64,000 bases of DNA. It comes from Agromyces ramosus (GTDB lineage: Bacteria; Actinomycetota; Actinomycetes; Actinomycetales; Microbacteriaceae). Made by a program: the position numbers and the translations under genes. The notes under the pieces are model-generated. The model worked only from the letters and a program-made list of their open reading frames with translations. It searched no databases and was not told where the DNA came from. Shown here in pieces: positions 50,743 through 58,794 of this stretch. The stretch is from positions 744,001-808,000 of the forward strand of contig NZ_SGWY01000003.1 in assembly GCF_004216665.1 (NCBI RefSeq), read 5' to 3'. Position 1 is the stretch's first letter, and each line of letters opens with the position of its first letter.

Positions 50743-50922
50743 CTACCGTCGGCGACGGCCGACGCGCGAACGGATGCCGCGCCCGTTCCGGCCGGTGGGA
50801 CGAGCGTGGCCCGCGCGAGGGCTCGGGACGAGGCCGAGCAGGTCCACCAGCAGGTCGATGTCGTGTTCGTCGGCATCGTCGTACCCGTCGATGAGGTCGA
50901 CGACCGTGGTGCGCCTGGACAT
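50743..50922 (-). CDS. 59-residue acidic/basic small protein
   Basis: ATG 50922 is preceded by AGAGGAGG with a 7-base spacer, a near-ideal ribosome site. Residues 7-27 are an acidic segment (VVDLIDGYDDADEHDIDLLVDLL) and the C-terminal third is very basic (RNGRGIRSRVGRRRR). It ends 11 bp before the alcohol dehydrogenase gene, so the two likely share a transcript. The charge layout suggests nucleic-acid or protein binding. I recognise no family. Confidence 0.6.
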   Translation of the reverse strand: MSRRTTVVDLIDGYDDADEHDIDLLVDLLGLVPSPRAGHARPTGRNGRGIRSRVGRRRR

Positions 50923-51102
50923 TGCTGGGCCTCCTCTGGCGACCTCGGTCGGGCAGGGCCGCTCCGCCACGCGGGCTCGAGAACCCGCGATACCTTCCGT
51001 CGACGTTAGGCAGCGGGCGCCAACGACACCCGAAGCAGGGGTTGCGCGCAGGTGAACCGCTCGCGACGGGCTCCAGCCGCGACATGCGGTCGGGCGCCGG
51101 CG

Positions 51103-51297
51103 TCAGCGCTTGCCGCGGCGCCCCGGACCCATGGCCGCGCCGAGGCCGATGACGATGACGGCCACGAAGAGGAACCCGTATCGCGCGGTGACGAGCGCGA
51201 CCAGTGCGACCACGATCCCCACCGCCACCACGACGCGCGCGAGCACGAGTCGCACCCGCGGCGAGAACCAGCCGCTCGTGCGGCCCGGCTCGGTCAT
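51103..51297 (-). CDS. small two-helix membrane protein
   Basis: The protein has 64 residues. Helices are VRLVLARVVVAVGIVVALVALVT and FLFVAVIVIGLGAAMG, flanked by basic residues. ATG 51297 overlaps the SDR stop by four bases. It is last in the chorismate mutase-SDR operon. Function is unknown. The 180 bp to the left (50923-51102) hold only the promoter region of the acidic gene. Confidence 0.72.
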   Translation of the reverse strand: MTEPGRTSGWFSPRVRLVLARVVVAVGIVVALVALVTARYGFLFVAVIVIGLGAAMGPGRRGKR

Positions 51298-52214
51298 CCG
51301 CCCACCGCGAACGAGCGGCCGGTCGCCTGCTCGGCGAAGGCCCACACACGCCGTCCGATCGCCGGATCGGCCGACACGCGGGTCGGCCGCTGCCGGGTCG
51401 GCTCGCCCCGCGAGAGGTATTTCGGGCCCCAGAAGTCCCCTCCGTCGACGCCGGCCGCGGTGAGCGCGTGCAACGGGATCTCCGCGCCGCGGTGCTTGCC
51501 CTGGGCCCACGCCGCCTGCAGCGCGTCCGTGAACCGCTTGCCGCGCCGGGGCTCGTTCACGCCGGGCACCGTGGGGGTTCGGCCGCCGATCGAATAGCCC
51601 GGGTGCGCGACGACGCTCGCCACGGACGCCCCCGCCGCGCGCAGCCGGCGGTCGAGCTCGAACCCGACCACCTGCGACGCGATCTTCGACTGGGCGTAGG
51701 CGCGCCAGGAGTCGTAGCCGCGCTCGAGCTGCAGGTCGTCGATGCGGAACGTCGAGAGTCGCGTCGACAACGACCCGAGCGACACGATGCGCGCGCCGGC
51801 GGCGAGGTGCGGCAGCATCCGCTCGAACAGTGCGAAGTGCCCGAGGGCGTTGGTCGCGAGCACGAGCTCGTTGCCGTCGACCGACTCGAGTCTCGTGGAG
51901 GGGGTGTGCACCATGCCCGCATTGGCGACGATCCCGTCGAGCGGGGCGCCGGCGCGCAGCCGATCGGCTCCGGCGTCGACCGCGTCGAGCGACGACTGGT
52001 CCATCACGAGGGCCTCCACGGATGCCGCGGGGCGCGCGCCGCGGATCGCCCCCATCGCGGCATCCAGCCGCTCGGGGCTCCGCCCGCTCAGCACGACGTG
52101 CGCGCCCGCTCCGGCGAGGCGCGCCGCGGTGAAGAACCCGAGTCCCGCGCTGGCGCCGGTCACCAGGTAACGCCGGCCCGACTGCGACGGCAGGGCGAGC
52201 GGGTACCAGCTCAC
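51294..52214 (-). CDS. short-chain dehydrogenase/reductase (light-dependent protochlorophyllide-reductase-like)
   Basis: The protein has 306 residues. The NAD(P) motif is YLVTGASAGLGFFTAARLAGAGAHVVLSGR, the NAG motif is DGIVANAGMVH, and the catalytic YxxxK is YAQSK. The C-terminal segment VVAHPGYSIGG matches WW-domain oxidoreductase/retinol-dehydrogenase-like SDRs. GTG 52214 overlaps the chorismate mutase stop. The substrate is unknown; shared translation with chorismate mutase does not by itself imply aromatic metabolism. Confidence 0.88.
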   Translation of the reverse strand: MSWYPLALPSQSGRRYLVTGASAGLGFFTAARLAGAGAHVVLSGRSPERLDAAMGAIRGARPAASVEALVMDQSSLDAVDAGADRLRAGAPLDGIVANAGMVHTPSTRLESVDGNELVLATNALGHFALFERMLPHLAAGARIVSLGSLSTRLSTFRIDDLQLERGYDSWRAYAQSKIASQVVGFELDRRLRAAGASVASVVAHPGYSIGGRTPTVPGVNEPRRGKRFTDALQAAWAQGKHRGAEIPLHALTAAGVDGGDFWGPKYLSRGEPTRQRPTRVSADPAIGRRVWAFAEQATGRSFAVGG

Positions 52215-52543
52215 AGGCCGTCGCCGGCGCCGCCGTTGCCGGCCAGCTCCTCGTGGTGCTGGATCACCTCGGCGACGACGAAGTTGAACCACTTCTCGGC
52301 GAACGCCGGATCGAGGTGGGCGTCGACGGCGAGCGCGCGGAGCCGTGCGATCTGCCGCCGCTCGCGGTCGGGATCGCTCGGCGGCAGCCCGTGCTCGGCC
52401 TTCAGCCGACCCACCTGCTGCGTGAATTTGAAGCGCTCGGCGAGCAGGTGGATGAGGGCCGCATCGATGTTGTCGATGCTCGATCGGATGCCGAGGAGCT
52501 CGCTCATCGCGGCATCCCGTTCGTCGATGGACCCGTCAGTCAT
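52211..52543 (-). CDS. chorismate mutase, AroQ class
   Basis: The protein has 110 residues. The AroQ helix bundle is LLGIRSSIDNIDAALIHLLAERFKFTQQVGRLKAEHGLPPSDPDRERRQIARLRALA. The substrate-contacting Arg, the RFKFTQQVGRLK (Lys) and DRER arginines are present. It has no signal peptide, so it is the intracellular monofunctional type that gives prephenate. ATG 52543 follows minus-strand TACCCT by 6 bases, so it is probably leaderless. It leads the operon with the SDR and a small membrane protein. Confidence 0.92.
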   Translation of the reverse strand: MTDGSIDERDAAMSELLGIRSSIDNIDAALIHLLAERFKFTQQVGRLKAEHGLPPSDPDRERRQIARLRALAVDAHLDPAFAEKWFNFVVAEVIQHHEELAGNGGAGDGL

Positions 52544-52549
52544 GCTTCG

Positions 52550-52555
52550 AGGGTA
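52550..52555 (-). promoter_or_regulatory. -10 box TACCCT (minus strand), leaderless chorismate mutase
   Basis: Minus-strand TACCCT is followed by 6 nt and ATG 52543. Confidence 0.5.
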
Positions 52556-52582
52556 CCCGCGCCGCGAGCCCGCGACATCGCA

Positions 52583-53899
52583 TCAGGCGGACGCCGCACG
52601 CTCGAGCACCGGACGCGTGGCGAGGAGCCCGAGCCACACGATGCCGATGCCCGCCGCCAGGACCCCGGCGATGACGAGGAGCGACTCCGGCGCGACGATG
52701 AGCGTGATGCCGGTGAGCGGCAGCATCACGATCGCCGCGGTGACCGCCGAGCCGATCGCGGTGATGCGCAGCGGCGACATCACCGCACGGCGTCGCGCGG
52801 CATCCATGGTGGCCACCGGCATGCCGAGCATGTCGAGGCTGCGGTACAGCTCGCCGCGGTCGAGGATGCCCGCCGCCTGGTTGACGCCCACCGAGCAGGC
52901 GACCATGAGGAACGAGCCGACCACGGTGATGAGGATGCCCGTGCGGATGTCGGTCACGAGCAGCTGCGACTCGGCGTCGCCCTCCGCGCCCATGACGCCG
53001 AGCACCGCGACGCCCGTCCCCGCGAACACGGCCATGAAGCTCGTCATCGCGACGCCGCCGACCTGCCGCCACGCGCCCTTCGGGGACTCGAGCACGGTGC
53101 GTGCGGCGAGCAACCGCGCCGGCGTCTTCGCACGACTCGCCTGGCCGCGAGCGACGAGGCGGATCACCCACGGGCCGATGAGGTTCAGCACGGCGAGGGA
53201 GGCGCCGAACGCGACGGCGAGCATGCCGAGGATCACCATCGTGGTGGGCGCGACCCGCAGCACGGCCATGAGGCCGAAGGCGAGCGCCACGACGCCGACG
53301 CCGATCACGACGCGCACCCAGTGCAGGCGCGGCGCCTCCTGGCGGGTGCGCACGCCGAGCGGCGAGATCACGACCTGCCGCAGCCCGAGCACCGCGCTGA
53401 GCGCGGCGAGCGCGGCGATCCCGAACGGCACGGCGACGAGCACCGGCCACGGCAGCAGCACCCCGGAAGCCGAGAGCGGCTCGCCGCGGAACTCGATGAG
53501 CCCGAGCAGCGGCACCACGGCCAGGTACACGACCACGCCGGCGACCGCGCCGACGGCGGCGAGCACGGCGGATTCGATCACGGCGAGCGCAGACACGGCC
53601 GCCGGCGTCGCGCCGAGCAGGCGCAGGGTGGCGAGCCGGTCGTCGCGGCGCCGCGCGGACAGTCGGGCGGCCGCACCGCCGAGCGACACGAGCGGCACGA
53701 CGAGCAGCACCAGCGCGATGACCGCGAGCGCCTGGTAGAGCACGCCCTCGTCGTCGGTCCAGGTCCAGAACGCCTGCGCGCCGCCGATCACGGTGAGCAG
53801 CAGGGCCGTCACGATGCCGAAGGCGGTGACGGGCAAGGCGGATGCCGCTGCGCCGGCCGTTCCCGGCCGCGCCAGCAGCCACGCGACCCGCGCGATCAT
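52583..53899 (-). CDS. ABC transporter permease, FtsX/MacB-like
   Basis: The protein has 438 residues and about eight membrane helices in two FtsX-like halves. The first is after LSARRRDDRLATLRLLGATPAAVSALAVIESAVLAAVG, which is the canonical FtsX DUF214 motif. The second is ELYRSLDMLGMPVATMDAARRRAVMSPL. It overlaps the ATPase gene by four bases. Such transporters export lipoproteins or peptides or relay envelope stress; the substrate is unknown here. Confidence 0.88.
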   Translation of the reverse strand: MIARVAWLLARPGTAGAAASALPVTAFGIVTALLLTVIGGAQAFWTWTDDEGVLYQALAVIALVLLVVPLVSLGGAAARLSARRRDDRLATLRLLGATPAAVSALAVIESAVLAAVGAVAGVVVYLAVVPLLGLIEFRGEPLSASGVLLPWPVLVAVPFGIAALAALSAVLGLRQVVISPLGVRTRQEAPRLHWVRVVIGVGVVALAFGLMAVLRVAPTTMVILGMLAVAFGASLAVLNLIGPWVIRLVARGQASRAKTPARLLAARTVLESPKGAWRQVGGVAMTSFMAVFAGTGVAVLGVMGAEGDAESQLLVTDIRTGILITVVGSFLMVACSVGVNQAAGILDRGELYRSLDMLGMPVATMDAARRRAVMSPLRITAIGSAVTAAIVMLPLTGITLIVAPESLLVIAGVLAAGIGIVWLGLLATRPVLERAASA

Positions 53900-54588
53900 G
53901 CCGACACCCGCTCGCCGACGATGCGGCCATCGCGCATGTCGACGATGCGCGAGCAGCGCCCGGCCACCTCGGCGTCGTGCGTGACCAGGATGAGCGTGCG
54001 GCCCTGTCCCGTGGTCGAGTCGAGGAGCGCCCGCATCACGTCGGCCGAGGTCGCGGAGTCGAGGGCACCCGTCGGCTCGTCGGCGAAGACCACGGATGCC
54101 CCGGTCACCTGCGCGCGGGCGATGGCGACGCGCTGCGCCTGGCCGCCCGAGAGCTGGCCGATGCGGCGGTCCTCCATGCCCGCGAGGCCGAGGGCGGCGA
54201 GCCAGCCTCGGCCGTGCTCCTCGGCGCGGGCGCGCGGCATCCCGTTGAGCATGAGTGCGAGCGCGACGTTCTCGACCGCCGTGAGCTCCGGGATGAGGAG
54301 CCCCTGCTGGAAGACGAACCCGAACGCCTCCCGGCGGAGTCGGGAACGTTCGCGCTCGCCGAGTCCCGTGACCTCCACCCGTCCGGCGCCGGACACGAAG
54401 CCGACCGTCCCGGCGTCCGGGCGGGTGATCCCCGCGAGGCAGTGCAGCAGCGTCGTCTTGCCCGAACCCGACGCGCCCATGATGGCGAGCGACTCGCCCG
54501 TGCGCACCGAGAGGTCGACGCCCGCGAGCGCGCGTGTCGATCCGAATGACCTGCTGAGGCCCGCTGCCTCGATCACGAATGAACTCAT
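53896..54588 (-). CDS. ABC transporter ATP-binding protein, MacB/LolD-like
   Basis: The protein has 230 residues. It has Walker A GASGSGKTTL, Q-loop FGFVFQQGLL, signature LSGGQAQRVAIARA, Walker B SVVFADEPTGALD and H-loop LVTHD. It partners the FtsX-like permease with which it overlaps. A 20-bp perfect palindrome 65-84 bp upstream of the start may be an operator. Confidence 0.95.
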   Translation of the reverse strand: MSSFVIEAAGLSRSFGSTRALAGVDLSVRTGESLAIMGASGSGKTTLLHCLAGITRPDAGTVGFVSGAGRVEVTGLGERERSRLRREAFGFVFQQGLLIPELTAVENVALALMLNGMPRARAEEHGRGWLAALGLAGMEDRRIGQLSGGQAQRVAIARAQVTGASVVFADEPTGALDSATSADVMRALLDSTTGQGRTLILVTHDAEVAGRCSRIVDMRDGRIVGERVSA

Positions 54589-54652
54589 GCTCCGAGCCTC
54601 TCGTGGCGGGCGCCGGCACGCGTCGGACCGCAGGCGGATTCGAGGGGGCCCG

Positions 54653-54672
54653 GGTCATCCTCGAGGATGACC
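54653..54672. promoter_or_regulatory. 20-bp perfect palindrome
   Basis: GGTCATCCTCGAGGATGACC sits in the 155-bp gap between the permease of the YtrA-type operon and the MacB-like ATPase, both on the minus strand. It may terminate the former or be an operator for the latter. Confidence 0.55.
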
Positions 54673-54743
54673 TCGAGGCGTCGTGCGGCGCGACACCCGC
54701 TCCCCCGAACGGATGCCGCGCCGCAGTCATTCGCGCCCGCAGG

Positions 54744-55511
54744 TCAGCGCGGCGTGGCCCGCCGGATCACGACGTAGCCGCCGATGGCGAACACCAGCGC
54801 GAGACCGAGCACGACGGTGAACACGCCCACGACGCCGATGCTGCCGAACCACGTGAAGATCGCCGGCCAGCTCTGGGTGAGGGTCGCGATGGCGACGCCG
54901 CCGAGTGCGAGGGCGATCGCGCCGAAGGCGAGGACCAGCATGCCGCGCATCCGCCACCGCAGGAACACCGTCGTGACGCTCGCCCCGATGAAGAGCACGA
55001 AGAGCTGGAGCGCGAACGTCGTGTAGAAGTCGACGAGCCAGCCGCCCTGCCCGTACCACAGCGAATCGAACATCGAGACCTTCAGCCACCAGCCGTTCGT
55101 CAGCTTCTCGAGCTGCACGAGCGTGGCGATGGCGATGGCGTTCAGCAGCGAGACGATCCCGAACATCAGGCCCGTGCCGAGCCAGAAGTCCCGCCGCGTG
55201 GCACCGAATCCCAGTGCGAACGACATCGTCAGGCCGATGGCCTGGACGCCGACGGCCACGAGGTACCACTGGGGTGAGAGCACCGCCCAGCTGTAGCGCA
55301 TACCCTCGCCCATCTTCACGGTGTCCGCACCGGCGGCTCCGGCGATGATGCCGATGATGATCATCACGAGCCAGGCGGCGCCGAGGATGATCCACGGGAT
55401 GCCGAAGAACACCGAGGGGGTCACCGCGTGGAGGCGGACGACGCGCCAGATCTCGCCGACCCTCGAGCGCGGCTCCGTGCGGACGGTCGGCTGTTCGAGC
55501 ACGGCGGTCAT
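54744..55511 (-). CDS. ABC transporter permease of the YtrA-type operon
   Basis: The protein has 255 residues and six membrane helices (for example FFGIPWIILGAAWLVMIIIGIIAG, WYLVAVGVQAIGLTMSFALGFGATRRDFWLG). The RRDFWLGT loop is typical of ABC-2-like permeases from GntR-YtrA operons. Its start overlaps the ATPase stop. It probably exports a cell-envelope-active compound or relieves antibiotic stress (family knowledge; substrate not visible). Confidence 0.82.
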   Translation of the reverse strand: MTAVLEQPTVRTEPRSRVGEIWRVVRLHAVTPSVFFGIPWIILGAAWLVMIIIGIIAGAAGADTVKMGEGMRYSWAVLSPQWYLVAVGVQAIGLTMSFALGFGATRRDFWLGTGLMFGIVSLLNAIAIATLVQLEKLTNGWWLKVSMFDSLWYGQGGWLVDFYTTFALQLFVLFIGASVTTVFLRWRMRGMLVLAFGAIALALGGVAIATLTQSWPAIFTWFGSIGVVGVFTVVLGLALVFAIGGYVVIRRATPR

Positions 55512-56416
55512 GCTGCGACCTCCTGTTCGGTCGTGCCGGCGCGGAGGTCCGCTCCGGTGAGGTGGACGATGAGCTGCTGGAGCGAGACCGGTGCGAGCTC
55601 GAGGCCGAGCTCGGCGGCCCGGACGCGGTCGGCCCGGTCGAGCCGGCCGTCGATGGTGACGGAGGCCAGGCCGCCGAGGCCCTCGCGCCCGATCACCGCC
55701 CGGTCGGCGACGAACGACTCGACCGCCGCCCGGCCGCCCGCGACGGTGGTGGCCGAACCGCGCACCTCGTCGGCATCGCGGTCGAGCAGGATCCGGCCCT
55801 GGTCGATGATGAGCAGGTGCTCGAGGAGGTTGGCCACCTCGTCGATCAGGTGCGTCGAGAGCACGATCGTGCGGGGGTGCTCGGTGTAGTCCTCGAGGAG
55901 CCGATCGTAGAAGATCTGCCGTGCGACGGCGTCGAGGCCCAGGTAGGGCTCGTCGAAGAACGTCAGCGGCGCTCGGGAGGCGAGACCGACGATGACGCCC
56001 ACCGCCGAGAGCTGGCCCCGCGAGAGCTTCTTGATGTAGCGCTTGAGCGGGAGCCGGAAGTCGTGCACGAGTCGGTCGGCGAACGCGGCATCCCAGTTCT
56101 CGAAGAACCACGGTGCGGCCTTCAGCACGTGCGCGGCGTTGAAGGCGTCGGGGTACCGCTGGGATTCCGCGATGAAGCACAGCCGTCGAAGGACGTCGGC
56201 GTGCTCCGCCGGAGTGCGGCCGAACACCTCCAGCTCGCCGTCGTTCGGGAAGATCTGGCCGGTCAGCATCTGCATCACGGTGGTCTTGCCGGCGCCGTTC
56301 CGCCCGAGGAGACCGTAGATGCGGTTCTCCTCGAGCGTGAAGTCGACGGCGTCAACGGCCGTGAACGAGCCGTATCGCTTGGTGAGTCCGCTGGCGCGGA
56401 CCACGGTGCGGGTCAT
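55508..56416 (-). CDS. ABC transporter ATP-binding protein, YtrB-like
   Basis: The protein has 302 residues. It has Walker A GLLGRNGAGKTTVMQML, signature KKLSRGQLSAVGVIVGLA, Walker B PLTFFDEPYLGLD and H-loop VLSTHLIDEV. An 80-residue C-terminal extension is typical of the CcmA/YtrB group. It overlaps both neighbours by four bases in the order GntR-ATPase-permease. Confidence 0.93.
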   Translation of the reverse strand: MTRTVVRASGLTKRYGSFTAVDAVDFTLEENRIYGLLGRNGAGKTTVMQMLTGQIFPNDGELEVFGRTPAEHADVLRRLCFIAESQRYPDAFNAAHVLKAAPWFFENWDAAFADRLVHDFRLPLKRYIKKLSRGQLSAVGVIVGLASRAPLTFFDEPYLGLDAVARQIFYDRLLEDYTEHPRTIVLSTHLIDEVANLLEHLLIIDQGRILLDRDADEVRGSATTVAGGRAAVESFVADRAVIGREGLGGLASVTIDGRLDRADRVRAAELGLELAPVSLQQLIVHLTGADLRAGTTEQEVAA

Positions 56417-56772
56417 GACTGGATCCTTTCCGCGCGGAGGAGTCCCGCGAGTTCGTCGATGTCGATGCCGAGCTTCTCGGCCTCGATGATGAGCGGCCTG
56501 ATGTACTCGGTGGCGAAGTCGGCCCGTCGACGCTCGATGAGACGGTCCCTGGCCCCGGGGGTCACGAACATGCCGATCCCCCGTCGCTTCGCCACGATGC
56601 CGTCGTCGACAAGGCGATTCACCCCTTTCAGTGCGGTTGCCGGATTGATGCGGAAGAACGTCGCGAACTCGTTCGTCGAGGGAATCTGCTCGTCCTCCCT
56701 GAGGACGCCGTCGATGATGTCGTTCTCGACCTGTTCTGCGATCTGGATGAAGATCGGTCGCGATTCGTCCAT
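56413..56772 (-). CDS. GntR-family regulator, YtrA subfamily
   Basis: The protein has 119 residues, short as usual for YtrA. The winged helix is RPIFIQIAEQVENDIIDGVLREDEQIPSTNEFATFFRINPATALKGVNRLVDDGIVAKRRGIGMFV. A short dimerisation helix follows instead of a large effector domain. In this subfamily it represses its own ABC operon until the cell meets envelope stress or an antibiotic. A near-palindrome at 56804-56831 is the likely site. Confidence 0.93.
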   Translation of the reverse strand: MDESRPIFIQIAEQVENDIIDGVLREDEQIPSTNEFATFFRINPATALKGVNRLVDDGIVAKRRGIGMFVTPGARDRLIERRRADFATEYIRPLIIEAEKLGIDIDELAGLLRAERIQS

Positions 56773-56803
56773 GCCGGCCTATCTGGTCGTGTACCGAACC
56801 TCG

Positions 56804-56831
56804 TTGGTTCATTACTTATGTAACTAACCAA
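56804..56831. promoter_or_regulatory. YtrA operator candidate
   Basis: TTGGTTCATTAC-TTAT-GTAACTAACCAA: 10 of 12 arm bases pair across a 4-bp centre. This AT-rich dyad starts 32 bp upstream of the regulator's ATG, in the expected promoter position. Confidence 0.65.
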
Positions 56832-56975
56832 CCATGTACCCTCGCCCGTGTCAAGGCCGCGCTGGATCGCGTGCATCGAGAACTGCGTGCCACCCCGGAT
56901 GTCGCGTACCACCGACGCGCGATACGGTCCGGTTGAGGGCTCGCTCCGAGCCCGCAGGCCCGGGAAGGTACCGCC

Positions 56976-57572
56976 ATGACCATCGTTGCCGCCATCATCC
57001 TGCTCGCCAGCGCGGCAGCCCTCATCGTGGGGGCGTCACTGCCGCAGCTCTACCCGATCTGGATGGCTCGAGAGGTGGACACCATCGGGATCGTCCACGA
57101 CAACCTGCGAGTCTGGCAGGTCGACACCGCCTTCTTCCTCGTCAGCGCGGTCGGAGCGGCTGTCGGTGCGTGCCTGCTGTTCGGCGGCGTCGGGGGCGAG
57201 GGGACTGCGCTCGCGCTGACCTCGCTGATCCTGCTCGGGATCGGCACGACGCTCTGGTGCGTGAACCTGGCGTTCAGGTTCAGCACGACGGCGGCCGTCG
57301 CCCGAGACCTCGGCGGGGCCACACCGCAGTGGTATCCGTACCTCGTTCGATTGTCGGTCGCGCTCTGGCACGTCGCGGCGATCTTCCTGGGACTCGTCCT
57401 GATCGGCCTCGGTGTCCTGATCCTCGTGTTCGACCTCCTCGATGCGTGGAGCGGGTGGGTGACGCTGGGCGTCGCGGCGGTGCACTGGGGCATACTGGCC
57501 GCGACCCGGGACGCACCGCCGCTCTTCTTCTACCTCACCCCCGCCGCGTGGGGCATCGCCGCTCTCACGTGA
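56976..57572 (+). CDS. uncharacterised membrane protein
   Basis: The protein has 198 residues and five or six membrane helices (VAAIILLASAAALIVGASL, TAFFLVSAVGAAVGACLLFG, ALALTSLILLGIGTTLWCVNLAF, LWHVAAIFLGLVLIGLGVLILVFDLL, WVTLGVAAVHWGILAA). It has an amphipathic N-terminal loop with PQLYPIWMAREVDTIG. No family is recognised. It is divergent from the YtrA operon, with 200 bp between starts, and convergent with the EamA gene. Confidence 0.75.
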   Translation: MTIVAAIILLASAAALIVGASLPQLYPIWMAREVDTIGIVHDNLRVWQVDTAFFLVSAVGAAVGACLLFGGVGGEGTALALTSLILLGIGTTLWCVNLAFRFSTTAAVARDLGGATPQWYPYLVRLSVALWHVAAIFLGLVLIGLGVLILVFDLLDAWSGWVTLGVAAVHWGILAATRDAPPLFFYLTPAAWGIAALT

Positions 57573-57597
57573 CGCTCGGCCGGGGCCGACGTGCCAC

Positions 57598-58599
57598 TCA
57601 GGCGGCGGACGATGCCCGAGCTCGGCGGCGCGGCATCCGGAGCCGGCCCTGGGCGAGCAGGATGCCGAGGAGCACGAGCACGGCGCCGACCGGCTCGTGC
57701 CAGCTGAACCGCTCGGCGAGCAGCAGTACGCCCAGCACCACGCCGACGACCGGGGTCACGTACGTGACCGTCGAGGTGCCGGTCGGCCCCCAGGCCCGCA
57801 GCACGTTGATGTTCCAGATGTAGGCGAGGCCCGTGCCGAGCACGCCGAGCGCCAGTAGCGAGCCGACGATGGTCCAGTCGAGGTCGACCGGCGAGAGGGC
57901 GAGCCACGGCGTGAGCACGAGCATCACCACTGCCGAGACGCCGATCGAGAGGAACGCGAACGTCGCGGGGGCGATCGGGCGCTGGCTGAGGAAGCGGCGC
58001 TGGTAGCCGAACGTGAAGCCGTAGCACGCGGTGGCGACCAGGCACGCGAGCTGCCCGGCGAGGCTGCCGGTGAGCGCCGAGTACTGCCATGGTCCGATCA
58101 CGACGATGACCCCCAGGATGCCGACGCCCACGCCGACCCAGCGGCTGAGCCCGAGGCGCTCGACGCGGAACACGAGGGTGGCCATGAGCGCGGTCATGAT
58201 CGGGGTGGTGGCGTTGTAGATCGACGCGAGGCTCGACGAGACGTACTGCTCGGCCCAGGCGAAGCACAGGTAGGGGATGACGCACGTCGTGAGCGACACG
58301 ACGAGGAAGTGCAGCCAGACCACGCGCTCGCGCGGCAGTACCGGACCGGGCGTGCCATCGACCCGCGGCACGCGCGGACGTGTGATCAGCACGATCGCAC
58401 CGAGGGCGAGGGCACCGAGCACGGTGCGCGACCATGCCACCTGGCCGAACGAGACGCCCTCGAGCGCGACCTTCATGAAGAGGAAGCTGGCCCCCCACAC
58501 CACGCCCATCGCGAGGAACTGCACCCACGTCGACAGCCGCCCGGATCGATTCGGTGCGGATGCCGCGACGGCGGCCTGACGGGTGGTGCTGGTGCTCAC
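57598..58599 (-). CDS. EamA/DMT-superfamily exporter
   Basis: The protein has 333 residues and ten membrane helices in two EamA repeats. The first is FLAMGVVWGASFLFMKVALEGVSFGQVAWSRTVLGALAL, and the second includes GTGLAYIWNINVLRAWGPTGTSTVTYVTPVVGVVLGVLLLAERF. It typically exports metabolites such as amino acids. GTG 58599 follows minus-strand TACGCT by six bases, suggesting a leaderless mRNA. It is divergent from the CHAT-protein gene by 195 bp. Confidence 0.92.
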   Translation of the reverse strand: MSTSTTRQAAVAASAPNRSGRLSTWVQFLAMGVVWGASFLFMKVALEGVSFGQVAWSRTVLGALALGAIVLITRPRVPRVDGTPGPVLPRERVVWLHFLVVSLTTCVIPYLCFAWAEQYVSSSLASIYNATTPIMTALMATLVFRVERLGLSRWVGVGVGILGVIVVIGPWQYSALTGSLAGQLACLVATACYGFTFGYQRRFLSQRPIAPATFAFLSIGVSAVVMLVLTPWLALSPVDLDWTIVGSLLALGVLGTGLAYIWNINVLRAWGPTGTSTVTYVTPVVGVVLGVLLLAERFSWHEPVGAVLVLLGILLAQGRLRMPRRRARASSAA

Positions 58600-58605
58600 C
58601 GGTCG

Positions 58606-58611
58606 AGCGTA
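58606..58611 (-). promoter_or_regulatory. -10 box TACGCT (minus strand), leaderless EamA gene
   Basis: Minus-strand TACGCT is followed by 6 nt and GTG 58599. On the plus strand TAGCCT at 58736-58741, 53 nt before ATG 58795, is a possible -10 for the CHAT gene. Confidence 0.5.
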
Positions 58612-58794
58612 TGCCCGACGGGTGACGCGCGTGGAGGGTCGGCGGGGTGCTTGTCCGGAATCCGCCGGAGGACGGCAGGATGATCCGGTCGGCCCGACCC
58701 GGGTCCACCCTGATGACCGGTGAGGCCGCGCGGGAGTAGCCTGCTGCCGTAACGGTTCCGGGTCTGGAGCCCCCGGGACCGCCGGGAGCCTCTG

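Noticed and set aside
50960-50995. tRNA-like sequence on the minus strand (GGTTCTCGAG, GCGTGGCGGAGCGGCC)
   Set aside because: No acceptor stem, anticodon arm or full cloverleaf can be formed; it is the leader of the small acidic gene.
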